Shown in pieces: positions 59,543-64,000 of a stretch of DNA of 64,000 bases. Both the position numbers and the translations under genes were made by a program. Numbering within the stretch: position 1 is the first letter of the stretch; each line of letters starts with the position of its first letter. A model generated the notes under the pieces. That model searched no databases. It was not told the origin of the DNA and saw only the letters and a program-made list of their open reading frames with translations. Source of the DNA: Nocardiopsis alborubida (lineage in GTDB: Bacteria; Actinomycetota; Actinomycetes; Streptosporangiales; Streptosporangiaceae); contig NZ_JAAXPG010000002.1 in NCBI RefSeq assembly GCF_012396365.1, forward strand, positions 124,001 to 188,000, written 5' to 3'.

Positions 59543-60402
59543 GAGCTCATCTCAAAAGCCGTCAGCATGCTTGGCCAGGTGCTTGTAGCAGATGAGGATG
59601 CAGGCGATGCCGAGCATGGCCAGGAAGGTGGAGGCCTTGCGCTCCCAGCGCACGTTCAATCTGCGGTAGGAGCCCAGCCAGGCGATAGAGCGTTCGACCT
59701 TGTACCGGTGGCGTCCCAGACGTTGGGAGGACTCGATGCCGGGACGGGCCAGGCGCACGCCGATGCCGCGCTCGCGCAGCCAGCGGCGCTGGTCCCGGGA
59801 GTGGTAGGCCTTGTCGCCGTGAAGTTTGGCTGGACGCCGCCGCCGGGGACCTCGCCGCGATCGCACCGCCGGAACGCCCCGGACCAGGGGCTTGAGCGCT
59901 TCGATGTCGTTGACGTTGGCCGCGGAGACCGCGCAAGTCAGCGGGAGGCCCTGGTTGTCGCACAGCAGGTGGAGCTTGGAGCCGGGTTTGCCGCGATCAG
60001 TGGGGTTTGGCCCCGTGCTCTCCCCCTCTCTTGGCGCGGATCGACTGGGAGTCGACAGTGGCGCGGGACCAGTCCAGCAGGGCGCGTCTGCCCAGCTCAT
60101 CCAGGATCGTGCGGTGGATCGTGGGCCACAGGCCCATCTCGGTCCAGGTCTGAAACCAGCGGTGGGCGGTGGCACGGGTAACGCCGAACAGGCCATCGGC
60201 CTTCTCCCAGGAACAGCCGGATGCCTGGACGAACAGCACCGTGGTCAACACGGCTCTTTGGTCCGCCCGGGGTCGGCCGGTCCGCGGCGCGGGAGGCAGT
60301 AGCGGCTGGACGATCTCCCAGAGCCCATCGGGCAACACATCGCTCACAGCACGTGATCATGCCAGGCTCAGGAGCATCTCGTAGGGCTTTTGAGATGAGC
60401 TC
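59543..60402. mobile_element. IS5-family insertion sequence (IS427-like group), 860 bp
   Basis: Perfect 18-bp inverted repeats, GAGCTCATCTCAAAAGCC at 59543-59560 and its complement at 60385-60402, bound the element. The flanking TAA at 59540-59542 and 60403-60405 is a 3-bp target duplication, as expected for this group. The element sits in the mer divergent promoter. Intact ends suggest a recent insertion. Confidence 0.88.
59552..60347 (-). CDS. IS5-family transposase in two frames joined by -1 frameshift
   Basis: The first frame (60347 to 59997) holds the DUF4096-type N-terminus (LPDGLWEIVQPLLPPAPRTGRP) and the first catalytic Asp region (TVDSQSIRAKRGGEH). The second frame (ending 59552) continues TGPNPTDRGKPGSKLHLL, LHGDKAYHS and VERSIAWLGSYRRLNVRWE, completing the DDE core. 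The frames meet near the G/A-rich stretch at about 60019-60030. A -1 shift there is the known expression mode of this IS group, so the transposase is probably functional. Confidence 0.85.
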
Positions 60403-60406
60403 TAAG

Positions 60407-60445
60407 CGGATACTATCCGAACAGGGTGTATTCGCTAAGGCGAAT
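60407..60445. promoter_or_regulatory. merA operator region
   Basis: ATTCGC-TAAG-GCGAAT at 60430-60445 is a perfect inverted repeat, and CGGATA-C-TATCCG at 60407-60419 is another. Both lie between the IS end and merA, and either could be the ArsR-type operator. The sensor gene's side of the old promoter is now 860 bp away. Confidence 0.55.
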
Positions 60446-60487
60446 AAAACTAGGTGGTCCGAGTAGCTGACGCGCAGGGGAACGGTC

Positions 60488-61888
60488 ATGGCTTTCGATC
60501 TGGCAGTTATCGGTTCGGGCGGGGCTGCGTTCGCCGCCGCGATCGCCGCGCGGCGCAAAGACCGCTCGGTGGTGATGATTGAGCACGGAACCATCGGCGG
60601 CACCTGTGTCAACACCGGATGCGTGCCCTCCAAAGCGCTGCTGGCCGCGGCCGAGGCACGTCACGTCGCCCTGTCCGCAAACCGATTCCCCGGCATCCGG
60701 ACCAGTGCCGAGGACGTGGACCTCGCCGAGTTGATCGAAGGCAAACGTGCCCTAGTGGAGGACATGCGCGCCGACAAGTACGTGGACCTGGCCGCCGAGT
60801 ACGGCTGGGAGATCGTGTCCGGGCACGCCCGTTTCGCCGAGGGCCCGGCGCTGGCGGTGGAGTTGGCTGACGGCGGGTCTCGCCGCATCGAGGCCGCCCA
60901 CTATGTGATCGCCACCGGTTCGCAGCCCTGGGCGCCGTACATCGAGGGCCTGACCGAGGCGGGGTACCTGATCTCCACCACCGCCATGGAGCTGGAGGCA
61001 CTGCCCTCGTCGCTGCTGGTGGTGGGCGGAAACTACATCGGCTTGGAACAGGCCCAGCTCTTCGCCCGCCTGGGTGTCGAGGTGACCGTGGTGGAGGCGC
61101 TGGACCATCTGGCCCCCAACGAGGAGCCCGAGGCCGGTGAGGCCATCGCTCAGGTCTTCGCCGACGAGGGCATCACCGTGCGCACCGGCGCCACGATCTC
61201 ACGTCTGCGGCGCGAGGGCGGTCGGGTAGTGGCCACGGTCGATGGCCAGGAACTGGTCGCCGAGGAGGTGCTGGTCGCCACCGGACGCCGCCCGGTCACC
61301 GACGGCCTGAACCTTGACGCGGTCGGGGTCCAGGTGGATGCACATGGCGAGGTCGTGGTCGATGAGTACCTGCGCACTACCAACCCGCGGATCTGGGCGG
61401 CGGGGGATGTGACCGGGCACCCGCAGTTCGTCTACGTCGCCGGAGCCCACGGAGCGGTGGTGGCCGACAACGCCCTGGACGGCGCCGACCGGGTGCTGGA
61501 CTACCGCCACCTGCCGAGGGTGACCTTCACCAGCCCGGCCATCGCCGGTGTCGGACTCACCGACGCCCAGGCCGAGCGGGCGGGCCTGGACTGTGAGTGC
61601 CGGGTCCTTCCCCTGGAGAACGTGCCCCGCGCTCTGGTCAACCGCGACACCCGGGGGTTGATCAAGGTTGTGGCCGAACGCGGCACCGGCCGCGTGGTCG
61701 GGGTGACCGCGGTGGCCGAGGGCGCCGGGGACGTGATCGCCGCCGCGGTCTACGCCGTTCAAGCGGGGATGAGCGTCGATCAGATGGCCAACACTTGGTG
61801 CCCCTACCTGACCATGGCAGAGGGGTTGAAGCTGGCCGCCCAGACCTTCACCCGCGACGTCGCCAAACTCTCCTGCTGCGCCTCATGA
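60488..61888 (+). CDS. merA: Mercuric reductase MerA, without N-terminal metal-binding domain
   Basis: A 466-residue flavoprotein. The FAD motif GSGGAAFAAA is at about 9-18. The redox-active disulfide is GTCVNTGCVPSK, and the NAD(P)H motif VVGGNYIGLEQAQ is near residue 180. The C-terminal SCCAS carries the Cys-Cys pair that hands Hg(II) to the active site, which separates MerA from other disulfide reductases. The N-terminal HMA domain is absent, as in many actinobacterial forms. AGGGGAA precedes the start. It reduces Hg(II) to Hg(0). Confidence 0.95.
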   Translation: MAFDLAVIGSGGAAFAAAIAARRKDRSVVMIEHGTIGGTCVNTGCVPSKALLAAAEARHVALSANRFPGIRTSAEDVDLAELIEGKRALVEDMRADKYVDLAAEYGWEIVSGHARFAEGPALAVELADGGSRRIEAAHYVIATGSQPWAPYIEGLTEAGYLISTTAMELEALPSSLLVVGGNYIGLEQAQLFARLGVEVTVVEALDHLAPNEEPEAGEAIAQVFADEGITVRTGATISRLRREGGRVVATVDGQELVAEEVLVATGRRPVTDGLNLDAVGVQVDAHGEVVVDEYLRTTNPRIWAAGDVTGHPQFVYVAGAHGAVVADNALDGADRVLDYRHLPRVTFTSPAIAGVGLTDAQAERAGLDCECRVLPLENVPRALVNRDTRGLIKVVAERGTGRVVGVTAVAEGAGDVIAAAVYAVQAGMSVDQMANTWCPYLTMAEGLKLAAQTFTRDVAKLSCCAS

Positions 61889-62180
61889 ACCACCACACCT
61901 GACGAGAAGTCCAAACATGACCGTCGCGACACCGAATCCCTGACCGGCGTTCAACGGGATCCTGCATGCGGAACAACCGTACGAAAACCGGGTGGACCCA
62001 CGAATGGTCCCGGGCCGAATCATGGTCGCCACTCCCCTGATCAGCGTGCTTCTTCCCCGATTCGTCACCTGTTCTCCTCTAGCGTGGTCCCGGTATGGGC
62101 ACCATGCCGCATCCTCGGAGTTTGCGACCTCCGACGCCGAGTAGCCGCAGGTGGTAATCGGCCACGGCAGGAGGTATCGA

Positions 62181-62618
62181 GTGGAGGATTTCGGATCGGC
62201 GCTCGTCCTCGCCGGTGTGGTGGCCGCCCTCGTCCTCGGCGTCTACGGCGTGTCCGCGGCGGTACGCCTCCGGCGCGCGCCGGTGACCGTGGCGCCGTTC
62301 CTGTCGGGCGAGGCCGTAACCGAGCACGCGGTCTCGCGGTACCACGTGCGCTGGTACACGGTGACGCTGCTGTTCCTGGCCTTCGACATGGAGATGGTCT
62401 TCATGTACCCCTGGGTGCTCGTCGTGACGGACAAGGGGGCGCCCGCCGTCGTCGAGATGTTCGCCTTCCTCGCCGTCCTGGCCGCGGCGGTCGTCTACGC
62501 GTGGCGGAAGGGGCATTCCGGTGGACCTGACGGGATGGCTGCTGCGCCGCGCCGTACCGCGCGCCTTCATCGTGACCGTGACAGGCATACAGCCGATGGT
62601 GTCTCGTGCCGGGTGTGA
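62181..62618 (+). CDS. nuoA: NADH-quinone oxidoreductase subunit A (NuoA-like), orphan
   Basis: The GTG at 62181 (AGGAGG six bases before) gives 145 residues. Three membrane segments and the loop SRYHVRWYTVTLLFLAFDMEMVFMYPW identify complex I subunit A. The last 35 residues after YAWRKG are not family-like, so the original stop may be lost. Only the beginning of a nuoB-like frame follows, so the operon is broken here. Confidence 0.85.
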   Translation: MEDFGSALVLAGVVAALVLGVYGVSAAVRLRRAPVTVAPFLSGEAVTEHAVSRYHVRWYTVTLLFLAFDMEMVFMYPWVLVVTDKGAPAVVEMFAFLAVLAAAVVYAWRKGHSGGPDGMAAAPRRTARLHRDRDRHTADGVSCRV

Positions 62619-62646
62619 TGGAGACTCTGTCATGTACCGGCTTTGA
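62521..62646 (+). pseudogene. nuoB-like 5' stub
   Basis: A GTG at 62521 preceded by AAGGGG opens a 41-codon frame (DLTGWLLRRAVPRAFI) that recalls the N-terminus of complex I subunit B. It then departs from the family and stops at 62644-62646, where IS-derived sequence begins. The identity is tentative and rests on position after nuoA. Confidence 0.45.
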
Positions 62647-63120
62647 TGGAGCCGTGTTTTCGGATCCTCAGGCCATGGTGCTCGGTTGTCTCTTCTCGAA
62701 CTCGACGGGTGTCCACCAGCCGATCGCCGAGTGCCGGTAACCGGCCCGGCACCACTACCGACACCAGGCCCACAAGATCGCCGAGTTCGAACATGAGAAC
62801 CGTGAGCTGCGCAGGGCCAATGCCATCTTCAAGTCCGCGTCGGCATTCTTCGCGTCGGTGCCGGTTGTGTCAGGAGATACTGGTCCGCCTCCCAGAACCC
62901 GTTCGGCCTGCTCCGGAAACTACGTGTGTTCGGCTATTGCGTGCGCCATAAGCAGTTCGTGCGCACCGATCAGCGCGAACGAGGGCCAAGCGTCGATGGT
63001 CCTCGATCACACCATGTTCGCGGCCGGTGAAGCGCCCGAGCCAATGATCAACAGCGTCTAGGGCAACACACCACCCTTGCGGCCTTGATGAGCAGAGGCG
63101 TCGAGGGCCCAACGATCACG
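62647..63120. mobile_element. IS3-type debris in both orientations
   Basis: On the minus strand, 62668 to about 62742 reads RHSAIGWWTPVEFE, the C-terminal end of an IS3 orfB. On the plus strand, 62762-62852 reads KIAEFEHENRELRRAN, the leucine-zipper end of an IS3 orfA. The two pieces point in opposite directions, so at least two elements or an inversion are involved. The remaining 260 bases hold no gene that was recognised. Confidence 0.6.
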
Positions 63121-64000
63121 TCACGTAGCCGTCAGCTCCGGCGGGCCGGATGGCGTGCTACTTCGGGGGTTGCCGTCTGACTTGCTCTGAAGGCGCCTGG
63201 CGAGCTCGGTGGTGAGTTCGTGGAACTCCACGTTGTTTCCGGCCACCTCGGTCTTGCCGAGACCGGCCAGCTCCACCCGGGTACGGCCGTCCTCGCCCCT
63301 GGTCGCGCGCACCCACACGCGACGCGGACGGACGAACAGGGTGATAATCAGGCCGACGACGATCAGGGAGGCCGCGGCCAGCGCGGGCAGTCGGGCGCCG
63401 TCCCGGTTGATCTGAATGCTGATGTAGTCCTTGTATCCGGAGAAGGTGATCGACCCGGCGCCGTCGGGCAGTTCCCAGGTGTCGCCGATCTCCATCACGG
63501 GCGAGCTGCCGAGCTTCTCCATGTCGCTGGTCTTCAGCTGGTAGACCGACTGCGGGTCGATCAGGCCGAGGTCGCCCTGGTAACCCTCCAGCGTGACCCG
63601 GGGGTTTTGCACGCCGGGGAATGTGGAGACCAGTTCGCCTTCAGCATTCTCTGCGGCAGTAGGCAGGAACACCCCAACGAAACCAAGCTGCTCGCCTCCG
63701 GTGTCGGGCACCTTGACCACACCGTCGGAGGTGTAGGTGGCGGTCTCGCGAAACAGGAACGGAACCGCCTGTTCGAAGACCACCTCGCCGTCGGCGTTGC
63801 GCACCTCGAACTCCGGCGCGTACCCGTGACCGAGCAGGTAGACCTGCACGCCGTTGACGCTCAGCGGGTGGTTGACCTCCAGCTGGTGCCGTTCCTCCTC
63901 GCTCTGCGGTGTCTCCCTGTAGGTGAGGTCGGCGACATAGGACTCCGCCTGCCCCCGCAGCTCACCCTCCTCAATGAACTCCGCCTCGAAGTCCTCCAGG
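63121..64000 (-). CDS. resB: Cytochrome c biogenesis protein ResB, N-terminus outside window
   Basis: The frame is open from the right edge and covers about 292 residues of the C-terminal part. It includes the large extracytoplasmic domain (VYLLGHGYAPEFEVRN), a last membrane segment (ALAAASLIVVGLIITLFV) followed by RPRRVWVR, and a charged cytoplasmic tail. This is the ResB/Ccs1 family, which with CcsA delivers haem to apocytochrome c. The rest of the system lies beyond the window. Confidence 0.88.
   Translation of the reverse strand, partial: LEDFEAEFIEEGELRGQAESYVADLTYRETPQSEEERHQLEVNHPLSVNGVQVYLLGHGYAPEFEVRNADGEVVFEQAVPFLFRETATYTSDGVVKVPDTGGEQLGFVGVFLPTAAENAEGELVSTFPGVQNPRVTLEGYQGDLGLIDPQSVYQLKTSDMEKLGSSPVMEIGDTWELPDGAGSITFSGYKDYISIQINRDGARLPALAAASLIVVGLIITLFVRPRRVWVRATRGEDGRTRVELAGLGKTEVAGNNVEFHELTTELARRLQSKSDGNPRSSTPSGPPELTAT

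Noticed and set aside
62870-63112. 80-codon minus-strand frame beside resB
   Set aside because: Rich in arginine with no recognised family. It is most likely IS debris.
1-64000. CRISPR arrays, tRNA or rRNA genes
   Set aside because: No regularly spaced repeats and no tRNA T-loop or rRNA signature were seen on either strand.

Overview
The window is high-GC actinomycete DNA. GTG starts, 4-bp ATGA/GTGA gene overlaps and leaderless promoters are frequent. It carries DUF397/Scr1-type regulators, a conservon-like roadblock/DUF742 pair and many ArsR-family sensors. Gene content fits a filamentous actinomycete, possibly of the Nocardiopsis/Streptomonospora type; the genus is inference. Nearly everything is accessory: metal and metalloid resistance islands at both ends, regulatory gene clusters, and two biosynthetic operons in the middle. 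Insertion-sequence debris marks several seams.

Region 1 (1-6310) is an arsenic island. It holds a flavoprotein oxidoreductase running off the left edge, an ArsR-GNAT fusion (ArsN-like), an esterase, arsC, arsR, acr3, a second arsC with an N-terminal helical domain, and an ArsR-phosphatase fusion. Region 2 (6676-9322) is a mobile-element nest: a truncated tyrosine recombinase, an IS3 remnant and an IS4-type transposase. Region 3 (9374-17046) is a collection of typical actinobacterial regulators: two DUF397 genes, XRE-TPR and DUF5753 regulators, an anti-sigma-like ATPase and uncharacterised companions. A Nudix hydrolase follows at 17522-18076.

Region 4 (18035-31604) is the most interesting part. 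An XRE-TPR regulator is divergent from a tightly coupled 15-gene operon. The operon starts with queC-queD-queE (7-cyano-7-deazaguanine, preQ0, synthesis). It continues with a reverse-transcriptase-like protein lacking the canonical YADD box, an FGE/SUMF1-fold protein, a DUF6884-like protein, a GT2 glycosyltransferase, a radical SAM enzyme, a phosphoribosyltransferase, a GT4 glycosyltransferase, a 5'-3' exonuclease-like protein, a PIG-L deacetylase, a DegT aminotransferase, a Gfo/Idh oxidoreductase and a methyltransferase. The enzymes suggest a glycosylated, aminosugar-bearing 7-deazapurine nucleoside. The nucleic-acid-type proteins have no obvious place in such a pathway and leave nucleic-acid modification open as an alternative.

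Region 5 (31574-41880) begins with a lower-GC, defence-like nuclease gene on the opposite strand. Next are a kinase-like gene and a second XRE-TPR regulator. This regulator is divergent from a second operon: roadblock protein, DUF742/pseudo-GTPase, two StyA-like flavoproteins (one a fragment), a methyltransferase and a KS-AT-ACP polyketide synthase. The divergent promoters of regions 4 and 5 are clearly homologous and share a pair of ATCGG-type palindromes, so the two operons probably answer to related or identical control.

Region 6 (41950-58958) is a second metal and redox island: VKOR-DsbA, an ACR3-like permease with a MerR regulator, a CmtR-like ArsR with a P1B ATPase, lspA and a CDF-like transporter, then CtaG, ZIP, a cysteine-synthase-like enzyme with an MFS exporter, and an L,D-transpeptidase. 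Four small membrane proteins ending in the same SLCVxRV-type tail are scattered through it. Region 7 (59117-64000) has an ArsR/merA mercury module split by an IS5-family element, an orphan nuoA with a nuoB stub, IS3 debris, and a ResB gene running off the right edge.
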